This document shows positions 12,831 to 24,500 of a DNA stretch of 64,000 bases, piece by piece (the first letter of the stretch is position 1; every line of letters starts with the position of its first letter). The notes beneath the pieces are model-generated. The model was not told where the DNA came from. It ran no database searches and was given only the letters and a program-made list of their open reading frames with translations. Location: NCBI GenBank assembly GCA_026225945.1, contig JAMJFZ010000070.1, positions 372,001-436,000 on the forward strand, in the 5' to 3' direction. Source of the stretch: Cricetomys ansorgei (lineage: Eukaryota; Chordata; Mammalia; Rodentia; Nesomyidae). The position numbers and the translations under genes are program-made.

Positions 12831-13454
12831 CAGAAATCCACAGCCAGACAGTATACAGAGAGAAAGTATTATATTTTACTCTAACTTCCACATGTTTATT
12901 GAAGAACATGAACACTCACATCCACAAACAAATCCTCAAAACTTCATACATGCACATTTACGAAAATATTTCCATATTTATGGTACATATAGTTAAGTGA
13001 TTGGAACAAAATTTTCCATTCATTATCCATAAAGCAGCAATTATGACACATTAAATTCATATATGATCCTGTATCAAAAGTGATACAATAACTCTTCAGA
13101 CTGCTATGAATAATATAGTTTATGAAGAACTATACTATATTAATAGATATTAAGCAGTATATTAACATCATACTTTCTCATATACTTAGTAGAGTTTCTA
13201 CATTGAATCGCTTTAAATGTAAAATATACACCCAAGCATGTACTTCAATTCTTTAAAAAATAAAATTAATAGAGTTTTTTAGTAAAAGAAATTGAAAAGA
13301 CACATAATGCAAAAACTTATTTTTCATTTTTTCTTATCTCAAGATGAATGAAACTCAGACAAAATAGGAGACTAAATGCCATATGGTTTCAACAACAAAG
13401 AGTAGTATGAAACAATATGATCATCAAAACACAGGTAAACAAAATGACATATAT
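12831..13454. other. Unannotated AT-rich DNA
   Basis: Nothing recognised. The homology to the left inverted arm does not clearly extend into this stretch. Confidence 0.4.
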
Positions 13455-15150
13455 TCTAAACTTATTACCTAGAAGAAAACTTTAATTTCTGTGCATTAAA
13501 TATACTGATGAAGATATTATCTAAACACTCATGTGTTTTCAAACATTATCATTACTAAGGAAAATCTTCCATTGCCTATGCAATAGGTATACAATTACTA
13601 CTTGGTAGATATAACCGTCTTGAAATAAATAACACACAATCCTTAGAATATGAATAGGTACCAGAAGGCAGTAACAGATTAGAATTCACTGAAGTTCTTG
13701 TACCGTTTTCATGATATATATCTGCACGTTATATCTGACCAGTATCAGTTAATTGGTTGGCAGTCATCATGACGGAACAATCCCAACAACTATAATTGTA
13801 TGTCCTTATAACTATTCAAAGAGTGACAATGCTAATTTGTTGAATTAAATGTTAACTTCTCTTTAGATTCAGTTGTCCAGATATAAGATCCTGAATAATA
13901 AAATTCAACATTTAGCCTTAATATTTTCTCAATTCACCAGCTTATCTGTACAATAATTATAATGGTCCTGATATTAAATCTATACATTGATATCAAGTTC
14001 TGCAAATTTATTCTGAGAAAACAAAATGAGTATTTTAAGTATTTATGATTTTATAGTCTTTTAAAAAATATGCATAAATTAAATGAGCCAAATAAAATCT
14101 AAAGATTATTTGCTTCATATTCTAATTTTTAATCAAGAACACCAAGATATGGGCACTATAGTTCAGGTAAAGACAGACGATATAGAAAGATATGTTATTG
14201 GGATACTTCCAAATATCAGGTACAAACATTACAATGGCGTGATTTGGCTTCAAATGATCACATCATTAAGAATAAAAAACTGCAGGAGACATTTTCTCTA
14301 ATATCTGCTTTAGTATAAAAACCGAAGAAGTAGCAAGATAGTGTGGATGAGACATTCACATGTATTCTGAGCTTATATACTGATGGGTATCCCTATTCTG
14401 ATTTTGTGGGGAGATGTGTTAGGATTTAAAAACTGACAGCAAAGTTTAATCAATTCAGGTTATGGGTAATATTCTATTGAAAATCATTTTTATCCTTCTA
14501 TAAAACTCAGAAAAAGGAGAAAATATTATGGATGAATCCTGGAATAAATATTTGAACATAAACAGGAAATTATCAATTCCTATTACAAATATTCAAAATG
14601 TCTCCCAAGCAGATAAATCATTGTTCTTCAATGTAGAATAACCTGATACCACAAGAGGTCTTGGATTTCTTTTTAATTCCAATTTAATGTAGAGAAAAAG
14701 GGATTAAAAAAACTATTTTCATGTTTGTTTTAAATTGCAGACCCAAATCCTAAATGAAAGCGTCAGTCATGTAAGTAGAAGCATAATAAGTATAAATCTG
14801 GATTCATACAAATTGACTATTAAATTTTTTCAATCAAGTCATCTATCAATATCTATTCTAAATTAACAAATTGTTCTATTACTTAAGATAAAATATTTTC
14901 TGCTTATAATAGACTCAAGTAATTTAGAAAAAGAAAATACGTTTCTACAGTTTGCTAACAAAAAAAAATTCTCTGTGGTGGTTTGAATTAGATGGACAAA
15001 AGCATTCATATTTTCGAATACCTGGGCCACATTCAGAAGATATGGTAGCAAAATTGTATAGGCATAAGTTTGAAGGAGCTATCTGGAGAAGGGTGAGTTT
15101 TGAAGTTTCAAAATTATAACCCATGACCAATTACATCTCTGTGTCTTACA
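13455..15150 (-). repeat. Right arm of the inverted duplication
   Basis: Reverse-complement partner of 1-1690, co-linear over its whole length with scattered substitutions and small indels. The arms face each other across about 11.8 kb. Beyond 15150 the left partner would lie outside the window, so the true outer limit is unknown. Confidence 0.8.
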
Positions 15151-16149
15151 GTTATGTTTCAAGGTATATTTTCAGTTACTGCTCCAGCAACTTGTCTGCC
15201 TATTGCCATATTGATTCCAAAATGGTCATGGATTCCAACCCTCTAAACCCATTAAATGCCACATAAATTGCTTTCATGTATAAATTACATTGGTAATGGT
15301 GTCTCACCACAGTAATATAAAGTATGCATGGAATATAAAATAAGCTTAATATTGCCAATGGTGTTTAAGTGTATTACATCGTGAAGAACAGGCATTTCAT
15401 AACTTTAATGACATCCAATATTGTCATGTATAAATTAGCAATGCATGCATTTTCTGTTTCTTTTAGACATCATTCTATGTACATAAAAATGTAAAATAAT
15501 AATAGATAGATCTACTAAATTATTACATTATTGAGGCTAAGTGTAAATGTGAAATATATATGACCAATTTCAAATTGAATCTTATAATGTGATTTAGCTT
15601 TGAGAATTCCTAAAAATTTTTTCAAAATAAATTCATAAATTTCTACCTACCTTCTCATTGTATTGGAAACAGACTCTTACATTTCAATTTTTTATTTCCA
15701 ATTCCAGGGTTTGAACAACAATAAAACTATTTGGTGCAGCAGTGTCTCTATGATATCTACACATCTACAAAATAAAAGAAATTTTAGAAGCATCTATCTT
15801 TTACTATACATCTTTTATTTTTCCTGCATAGTTTTGATTTAGAATTTTCCACGAATCCTTTTACAATTCTTGTCAATGTTACCTTCATATAAAATAAAAT
15901 GCTGATTTCACATCGTTGTTTGTGCTTTGAGTAAAAGAAGTTAATTGATATCATACGGTAGATTCTACAGAGAACCTTAATCGTGCTCATGTTTAAATGT
16001 CCTTTATTATTTGGATACATCTGTGAATTTTTAGTTTCTTTTTAAGATTTGAACTTAGCAACTGAGAAATAGGATATCTATTTATATTTTAGTGTATTTT
16101 AGTAGCACTATCACAACTCTGTTTTCCTATCCTTCATTTTCCCTTTGCT
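15151..16149. other. Unannotated intergenic DNA
   Basis: AT-rich and without a gene. The phrase around 15285-15320 (ending TGGTGTCTCACCACAGTAAT) resembles the 3' end of a common rodent interspersed repeat that I could not name with confidence. Confidence 0.35.
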
Positions 16150-19100
16150 ATCTTGCTCAGACACCATCTAAGATGGTTTCTCTTGCACTATAAAGGTGGC
16201 TGTTTCAATCTACTTTTTGTAGAATTGAAATGAATGGGGTATACACTAATGTGACAGGATAGGCGTGAAGCTCCACTCTCTAGGTAGGGAGAATGCAAGA
16301 GTTACTAGAGTAAAGAGTTAAGTTCCAGGAAAACCTGTTGCAAATGCCGAAGTGGTTCTAGCCACTTTTGCAGAAATGGCATCTTCCTCTTCCACTACTG
16401 AATACTAAATGCTCATGTGACCAGAGAGCAGATGAGAGAACCATAGACACTCATGAAAATTTGTGAGTTTCCAGAGCCACTTTAACAAGTTGTGAAGAAT
16501 CCAAGGCTTCTTGTACATGTGTGCCAGAGCAGAGATGCCTTTGTGAAGTATTGAAGATTAAATGAGCTTCTATGTAGTGGTTTCTAGGCCCAGGAAACCA
16601 TGAGTTTATGAAAAATCCTAAAGGTTCCCCTGTACTAGTCTCCTGTTACTACAGCATTGTCACAGATAATAGGATTCCTGGAGGTTTGCTGCAACTTGGA
16701 AGTCTCCCAATACAACCTTTGTTTTTGTGGAGTCACTAGTATGAAAAGTTCCTGTAAACCCTCATGTATATGTGAATCTTACAATAGACTCTTCTGGAGA
16801 AGATCTGATAGGCCACAGAGATGGTTCCACAGATGTAGATGGCGATGCATAGCCTGATACATATAAAAACTCAATGAAAGACCATTCGAAGGGACATAGA
16901 ACTGTCTACAGATCTTTGTGTAGGTGAAAGTTGTCCCTGAGTTGTTGGATCATGTAAAGTCACTGTTTAATGAACAGAAGGGCTTGGACAATTCCTGAAT
17001 GTGTGGAAGGTTTGTGTGCCTTTCACAAAGATAACAGAGGTTCTAGAGACCTGTAGGAACCTAGAAGGTCAAGATTCCATTGATTAGGTGTAAGATTTGT
17101 GAGGACTTCCAGGATAGGAAGTTAGACTTTTTGGATAAGCATAGAGTTGGTGTAAGAAATCATGATCTGATGTCGATGTAGTCAAGAAGCCTATTTAATT
17201 CTGCCTGGTTTTTAAAAAAAAAAGTCATCTGCCAACCTTTATCTAGGTGGAGAATTGCGACATCTCCTCATTTTGAGGGTGATACATGTGAAAATCCATA
17301 TTGTCATTATAAAAATTGTGAACTAGTAAGATCCAAGACACTTTGGTGAAAATGACGAAGATGGTTCAGTTACTTGTGCAAATCAAGAAGCCTCCACCAA
17401 GAGTTTTACATTTCAGAGGATTTCCAGGCTGGTTGTGTATAAGGGTAAGACTAGGGTAACCCTTCAGCAAATATAGAAGACACTAAGTCATCTTTATTGT
17501 AGGTTTTGTGGAACAATATAATTCAAAAAAAATATGAAAACTTCTAGAGCCTCACAATTTCCTGGGTACTCAACAGCATATCTTGAACAGATACAAGGCT
17601 TATGGAATGCTCCTGATCATATGGATAAGCATGTAGCAACCACGTCATGTGTGGATCTGTAAATACTATTAGCCCCATCAATAGGAGTGGAGGACATATA
17701 TATATATGTGTGTAAGTATTGTCCTTCAAGAGCTCTAGCCAAAGAGAAGCTGTGAAATAAGAGAGACCCACACCCAGATGCAAAATTCTCTGTCTACATA
17801 TGACAGAATTTCATCAACACATTAGAGAGATGTGGACGGGTCCAAAACTCCTCATGTAGGTTCTGGAAATCCTAGGTGATATTAGAAATTTCACATTTTT
17901 CATAGATTTTGAGTATAGCATGTTACAAAGTCATTTCAAACTTCAAAGTCACATTTGAAACTTTCAAGCACCCTTCTCAAATGTAGAGTAAATTCTATAG
18001 AATCAAAAGAAGGAAGATTAAGTTTAAGAAATTATTAATCTGAAATTTTAGGGATGAGTACACTTACGTCAGGAGAGACCAATTGGAAACTGTTTTGAAC
18101 TAAGGAGGATGTATTGAACCCACATTGTTTGCAGAATGCCAGTTTGGATGTGATTTCTGAGCATTGTAACATATGCCCCTCCCCTTTACTAGAAAGAGAT
18201 TGTATGAGTTCCACTTTGTTGGGGGAATTTATTTCTTGTTCTGCTTTTGTAACTTTAAAATAATTGTGTTGTACACTCTTTGGGCAAGGGTTGTCTAAGC
18301 CTTGGAAGTTCTTATTATCTGAAGGTGTTTGTTTTATGAAAATCTATGATGAAGATATTTTCTCACTTATAATGTGCATCAGCTCATTGCTCTCTAGCAG
18401 TGCCACTGTAGAAGAGCAAAGTTGCTGTGGAGGGATTCTTGTAATCTTCCATAGTACTCTGGCAACAAACATAGAACACTTTTGTAAGGCCTTGAATTTC
18501 CCACTTTAAATGTGACAGGATTAATGGATTGAGGGATCGTCTTGGTCCTTGAGCTGTGCATTGTAAAGGTTACATACCTAGATTATAGGATGAGACTATC
18601 ATTTGGGTTTCCTTATATATACAAACAGGCCTCTGGATTGGGGTTGCCAGAGTTTTAACATCAAGAGAACATCACAGGAGCTTCGGTATATGTAAAAACA
18701 CCATATATCACGCAATCCATAGTCCATTATCCAATATGTCACTTGCCATGACAGGTGGTTCCCTTTGTTGAGATCTGAAAGGGTTCCATGCATAAAAGTA
18801 TCTCTTTTTCTTTTTGCTGAGTGACAAAGTACTTATGGGATATACAACTGCATGTGAAGTGTAGGTAGAAATATCCATGTTGCTGGTATGATCAGTGATA
18901 GACACACTAGGAAAAATTGCAATGGTCCATCAAATATTGGTGCACATAAAGTAGAGACCACAGCAGTGTGCCAGTGCTTGCAGTTTCTACAGCTCCTCAA
19001 GGGTCACTGATGTATATGGGAAAATTACCAGAATCCTTATAACAAGTATTGGAGAAATGTCATCTTCTGTGTTTTTGTATCCTGAAAAAGATTTGTTTGT

Positions 19101-20087
19101 GAAAGATCCTAAATGTCCTGTAAAAATCATTCATGTTACTGTATCCCTTTTGGCAGTATAGAAGAAATGCTCCAAAAGCTCTACGATCTCCCAGAACACT
19201 CCTATCACTGTGGAATGTCTGCAGACCACCTCACAAGTACGGAAAGGTTTTCTAGACTCTGGTGTACATATAATTTTTTTTTTCCAGGGCACCTCCTGGA
19301 GATGTGATGGTATTCCTGAGTTGCATTCACAGGTACAGATGGCTCCACATCTTCTGATGTATATGGTCAAACCTGGAACAGCCCTTGCAGCTCTGTCTAA
19401 GATTATATCTTTGTGCAATTGTAGCCTTTTCTTGAGTCATGTATGTACTGTTTCACTGCTTCTTCTTCATGCATATAAGATTCTTGGATCCTTCCCAAGT
19501 ACTTGGAAAATTCATGGTCCTTTTTTAATGATAAGAGAATTTCTAGAGAATTGAAGGAAGGTAGAGTAAGAACAAGATACTATTTGTCAGATATGTTGAA
19601 TTTGAATTCTCTCTCATTACGAAGCACATATATCTATATATTGCATTCTGAGAAAATAAATTGTTGATTTAAGCTATTGTGATCTGATGGTGAAATATTA
19701 AAACCCCTTTGCCAAGGGTACCAGTTGCAGTCTTATTTTAATGGAAGAGTAATGTTTATGGGTCATATTTACTTTAAGGAGTGTCTGAGGTCCTGTTCAT
19801 GTGAGTGCTTACGTATGCAATTCCATTTTGCATATATGGACAGTGCCAAAGTCCCCTGTAGAAATTGAAAAAGTATAAGACACCCTGGTTTCTAGGACGA
19901 AGGAGATCCAGCAACATGTACCAATGCAGCAGCATCCAGAGTCCCTTGGGCAATCTTGAAAGATTCCAGGCTTGTTTATTTATATGATCAGGATCTCAGA
20001 ATCTCAATGAAAAACAGGAAGAGGTTACATCCTCTTTTGTGCATTGTCCATACTCCAAGAACCATGAACACTTGTGATAAATCCAAA

Positions 20088-20090
<3 letters not shown>

Positions 20091-20118
<28 letters not shown>
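20091..20118. repeat. (GT)n microsatellite
   Basis: Fourteen uninterrupted GT steps. Confidence 0.97.
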
Positions 20119-22000
20119 CTGTGAGTGTTACTTCTGACTTCAGCCCTTGGACAGATGTTATGCTTTCAGTAGGTTTCAGGATAGTTGAACAAGCTCCTAG
20201 TAACCACTCTGTGGAGCTAGAATCTCTGTTAGGCACTTGAATAGGATGTAGATTTTCAGATCTGTGTGTTCTGGTGGTATTTCTTAGACCTCATGCCAGA
20301 AAGGAGTTGGTAAGAAAAGAGTACTGCACAGATGAAAAGAACCCTAAGTCCTCTTTGTTTGTGTAGAACTTTGAAAATTCTTTTGAAGACACCTATAACT
20401 ACAGGTGAAGGACTGATCAGGACTTGATTCCCTGAGTCACAATGGGAATATCCCATTCTCCTTCGTTCATGTGTATAATATTTTAAGAACCATCCTTATT
20501 ATTCAAAAATTCAGCATCTTTCCCAAAGGCATGAAATGTTAAAGAGGCCTAAATGGAAGAATAAGATGAAGATTCCATTCATCTTAGATGTTAGGGATGA
20601 GGACTTCTTGTGGCGAAAATGTGGTGCTAGATCCTTCTGATATCTTGAAGATATCTTGATCTGTACTAGATATATTGAAGCCTCCTTGTACATGGGTTGC
20701 CTCATTCAATATCCTTTTTTTATATTGTAACATATGCTCCTACTTATCCAGAACTACTCTATGTGACATGATCTGCATATTAGAGAGAATGTTCATAACT
20801 TTATTCTACATGTTTGGACAGTGTCAGAGACCCTTGGGAGAATTTCAAAGTTTTGAGTGACTTCTGACAGGAATAGCCACATCCAGGCCCTTGTATATAT
20901 TTGGAAAATTGTGAATCCAATTGAGCTAGATGGGAATATCCAACCACCACTTTTGTTTGTGTGCCAGATCCCAGAATGCCTCAGAAGCTGTGAATGATAT
21001 GACATCATTTGGTGTATAATTGTCTAAACTCAAGAAACCAAGGTGTCTGTGAAGGATTCCATCACTACCTTGTTCGTCCTTTATTGCTTATCTGCACCTC
21101 TTAGGCAGAAGGAAGTATTCTGGGAGGCATTGAGGACTGCTAGGAATTTGCTTGCAATATAATTGTCAAGATAGAATGGCCACAAACCTCCAACACAAGG
21201 ATGGGAAGACTCTGATGACCTTCATGTATATGTTGTTCTTGCTAGAGCCACCTTAGAAGAAACTGCAGCAGTCTACAGAAATGCCTGCAAAGATGAATAA
21301 GGTCATATATTTCCTAATGCATATTAAATATATTGTAAAGTTCTTTTGCTTCACGTAAGGGTATGGTCTATAGCTGCTTGTATAGGTGTGTCTAGTGTCT
21401 TCTCCATTGGTCAGGCTTGGAAGATGTTACAGCCACCGTCATACATATGATACTGAGCCATCTGTCCTATATTTGGAATTGCTTATGCTTTGTATGAAGA
21501 TTAAGCAAATTTGTCAGTCCTGTGGAATTGTAGAGTAAAGTAAATATAATATTTGTCACATTGTTTGTGTGAGCCGTCCTTGTGCTGGAAACGCAGAGAT
21601 AAGGCCATTTGGGGCTTAGAATGAAGATGTAAGTCATTATGATCTGATAATACTATGAAAGCTCTTTGTTTCAGTATGTTTTGTGGAGTAGAGTAAATGT
21701 TCAATTTCCCTTTAAAAATGAGAATGTGTGAAATTAACTGCATGTGAGGCAATAGATATTAAGCTCCATTCTGTAATTATAGGCAGTGTCAGAGACCCTT
21801 GAAGTAATTAAAAATATTCAAATATCCACTGAGAATGTGATAAATGCGCTGTAGCTAATGTTGATCTCCCAGTTTATAGAACTTTTCAAGTATTTCTCAT
21901 TGCACAGATGGAATGAGATTTGATCTAATTTTAGTATATTTAAAATGGCTGTGGCCATTTTAGTAGGGCAAATTATTAAAACCCTTGTAATGGTAATTAT

Positions 22001-22012
22001 AGAGAGAGAGAC

Positions 22013-22043
<31 letters not shown>

Positions 22044-22053
22044 CAGAGAGATA
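22001..22053. repeat. (GA)n microsatellite, slightly interrupted
   Basis: An AG dinucleotide run with ACAG, AAAG and ATAG interruptions. Confidence 0.95.
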
Positions 22054-23391
22054 GAGGAATTTCCACATTTCCTCATACTCTTTTTCAGATGTGGAAAATG
22101 TGAGGATCTCTTGAAGACAAATGCTTGGCCTTATTACTATTACAAATTAGAAAAAGATAAGACCTCCTTTTGCAGAAAGGATGTTTAAAACAACCTTGTT
22201 CAGATGGGAGAAATTCTAAAACTCCCTAGGTAAACCTGAGCAAGTGTCAACCTTATTTTGATAGAAGTGGACTCTCTAGAGCCCCTAATGTGAGAAGGGG
22301 AATTTTATGCCCTCTTTTTAGAGGGATTCATTCTTAATTCTCTTTTGGCAGAGATAAATATTTTAGTCTCCTGTGGAATTTAGAGGTATGACAGAGGCCT
22401 TTTTGAAAAAAGGTGGAATATTGGAGAGCCCACATGTCAGTAGTAAGTTTGGAGCCTTTTGGTAGGATGATGCATATTTTAAACAGCATTGGACAGAGGA
22501 TAATTGCTTAAATTGTTTGAGTGGCAACCGGAATGTCTAGGTTCACCTTGGCTACAGGAGAAACATCAGCCCTTTTCATGAGACTGAAAAAGTAGGACTT
22601 CTCCTTCCAGATGTATATCGAAGGTCTCAGCAACCCATGGGCAGATGTTTAAAATCCCATTAACACCCTGAATATATTTCAATGTCCTTTAAAACAGTTT
22701 CATGGAAGGGAAAGTTTCAAGGACCCTTAAGAATGGGGGGAATTTTAAATTTCAGGTGGGTCAACAGAATATGGTCAAGGTACTGTACTTTAAGAGATTC
22801 TCTCCTTCTTCAAATTGTGGATATGTATAGAAAGCCAAGTGTGCAGAGCTCAAGTGAGTGTTATCATCAGGAAGTGAAAAAAGTTCTAGAAATTTACTCA
22901 GAATTATTGTTGTCTAGATGGCTTACACTGTCTGGTTCTGTGCTACTTAAGTAGCATGGCTTCATGGAAGAACAGTATAGACACACATGTTTTGAGAAGA
23001 AGTATGGAATACTGTGACAAAGGCCATGACTGGGATTTGTGGAAAAGGGAACATTGTTAAGGATATCATAAAATGCTTTGGATACTATACTTTCTCATGC
23101 CTTATAAAAAGTGAAGTAATATTAATTAGTTAGTTAATGATTAATGACCTCTCTTCTGCCTCATACAAATGTATGTTATCTGATGCCTAGAGGCCTTTCA
23201 GGGTGCAATGATTATGCTAATTTCTCCTTTTAATGAGACTATATGGAGAAGGCTTCCAATGTTGAAGAAAACCATGGGAGTCACAACATCTGTATTAGAA
23301 GACATCATAGCAGGAAAACATGTCTCATTTATCAAGCTACATTTGGGACAATTTTGTCTTAAAGATAAGCGATTACAGCCTATTTTTCCTG

Positions 23392-23397
23392 GACAGT
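23392..23397. repeat. Target-site duplication, left (GACAGT)
   Basis: GACAGT lies directly before the TG of the 5' LTR and again directly after the CA of the 3' LTR (30157-30162). A 6-bp duplication is the length expected for a betaretroviral or IAP-type integrase. The copies are still identical. Confidence 0.97.
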
Positions 23398-23489
23398 TGT
23401 TGGGAGCCGCAAACGCCATTACAAAATGGCGCTGGTTTCCTGCTTCCTGATTCTCTACGGAAACAGGCACTGACAATGCGCATGCGTGA

Positions 23490-23517
23490 ATCTGCTTTGC
23501 GTACGCGCAAAGCAGAT
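23490..23517. promoter_or_regulatory. Perfect palindrome in U3
   Basis: ATCTGCTTTGCG, four bases TACG, then CGCAAAGCAGAT: 12 bp arms without mismatch. The same 28 bases occur in the 3' LTR at 29951-29978. A dyad of this quality upstream of the TATA box could bind a dimeric factor. Which factor is not known to me. Confidence 0.85.
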
Positions 23518-23572
23518 GCTAATTAGGTGCAGTCTATGAGCCAATGAGAGAATCACATGTCCTCCGGAGCTC

Positions 23573-23580
23573 TATATAAG
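23573..23580 (+). promoter_or_regulatory. TATA box of the 5' LTR
   Basis: TATATAAG, 27 bases downstream of the CCAAT box (23541-23545). Transcription would start in the following 25-35 bases. The counterpart in the 3' LTR is 30034-30041. Confidence 0.85.
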
Positions 23581-23635
23581 CCAAGGGATTTTCGGGCTCG
23601 GGGTCCTTCTCCACCTGCCTGCTAAAAGAGCTGTT

Positions 23636-23641
23636 AATAAA
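23636..23641 (+). promoter_or_regulatory. Polyadenylation signal AATAAA of the 5' LTR
   Basis: AATAAA in the R region. The matching position in the 3' LTR, where it is needed, reads AATATA (30094-30099). Confidence 0.8.
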
Positions 23642-23700
23642 TTGTTGTCAGAAGAATCTCGTGTGTGGCGTCTCCTTATCGGCGAGGTGGACGCCGCAAG

Positions 23701-23718
23701 TGGTACCGAAACCCGGGA
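23701..23718 (+). other. Primer-binding site, tRNA-Phe type
   Basis: TGGTACCGAAACCCGGGA starts two bases after the LTR. It equals the reverse complement of the mammalian tRNA-Phe 3' end except for one base at position 5 (A in place of G). Phe priming is the norm for IAP elements and separates them from Lys-primed betaretroviruses such as MMTV. Confidence 0.85.
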
Positions 23719-23821
23719 ACCGCTGCCGAACGGACCGGGATCTTTGGGGCGACTGCGAGGGACCCCGCTTGCTCAGCGGAAAAGATTCGAACTGACGGCG
23801 TGTGAGTCCGGACGATTTCCT

Positions 23822-23827
23822 GTAAGG
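23822..23827 (+). other. Candidate 5' splice donor
   Basis: CTGTAAGG fits a donor consensus (GTAAGG) and sits just before the first gag ATG at 23829. It is in the right place to make a subgenomic env message, which would skip gag. Sequence match only. Confidence 0.3.
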
Positions 23828-23828
23828 T

Positions 23829-24500
23829 ATGATTGCTTCCTATTTGGCTTTGGCCATCACTATATCTCTGTGGACAATTTTTGTGATATTTTGTTGTTTT
23901 TGTTTGAACTGTCATGTACAGGGTAAAGAGTGTACCTGCCGTCCGTTTAAAAGGGACCCATGGTCACCTACAGATAAAGGCATTGGGTGGCCCGCTCTTG
24001 TAGGTAAAAGAGACATGGGCAACCAACAGATTAAGCCGATTCTATCAGCAGCGCAGGCGTTGCTGCGAGAATGTGGCCTGAAAATTCCAGAGAGGATACT
24101 CTTTAGCTTCATAAAAGAAGTAGATAGAATAGCTCCTTGGTTTGTATCTACCGGAGCTTTGACAAAGCCCTCGTGGACAAAATTAGGACACGATTTAAAC
24201 AGAGAGAAGGATGAGGGTAAATTAAGACCAGGTACCATGTCAATTTATAAAATGATTTTAGCTTGTTTAGATGATGACAGATGTCAGGAAAAGGTCAGGG
24301 AAGGACAGAGAATACTTAGCGACCATCAGGACAGTCTATCAGAAACAGGAAATGGGGAAGCTAGCTGTACACAAAGAAGAAAATCAAAAGAGAAAAATAC
24401 CGGTGAAAAAGAAAAACAAAAGAATAAAGAAAGGGAGGAAAAAGAAAAACAAAAGAGTAAAGAAAAACAAAAAGATAAAAAAGGGAAGAAAAGGAAATAA
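23829..24500 (+). pseudogene. gag: gag, 5' part: hydrophobic leader, MGN start and matrix region (ends in a frameshift)
   Basis: An open frame of 223 codons. Residues 1-20 (MIASYLALAITISLWTIFVI) begin a hydrophobic segment, followed by a Cys-rich stretch, which looks like an ER signal or membrane anchor. In the same frame at 24015 comes MGNQQ, a typical N-myristoylation start of a betaretroviral matrix protein. After it come a short helix-rich matrix-like part and, near the end, a strongly basic stretch of repeated K, E and Q. The frame closes at TAA 24498-24500. Gag continues in another frame from 24479, so an indel lies in the A-rich tract between. Known IAP Gag carries an ER-targeting signal and IAPE Gag a myristoylation signal. 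Here both are in one frame. Confidence 0.8.

Larger units (their letters stand above)
16150..23190. repeat. Probable ancient, highly diverged tandem array
   Basis: Over about 7 kb the same words keep returning in the same order: CTTC-TGTACATGTG or TGTATATGTG, then a short gap, then CCAGAGCC or CAGAGACCCTTG, then AGAA-TTG. Examples start near 16512, 16761, 16912, 19010, 19355, 20687, 20890, 21222 and 21785. Spacing is irregular, often about 60 bp by eye, and divergence is high. Many short frames occur on both strands, but none carries a recognisable domain. This rests on reading by eye, not on a repeat finder. Confidence 0.5.
23398..23698 (+). repeat. 5' LTR (301 bp)
   Basis: Bounded by TGTTGGG and ACGCCGCA. 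CCAAT is at 23541-23545, a TATATAAG box at 23573-23580 and AATAAA at 23636-23641. A perfect 12-bp inverted repeat with a 4-base loop is at 23490-23517. The LTR is CpG-rich compared with its AT-rich flank, consistent with recent arrival. Against the 3' LTR it has an extra TCC at about 23610 and five base differences. Confidence 0.96.
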
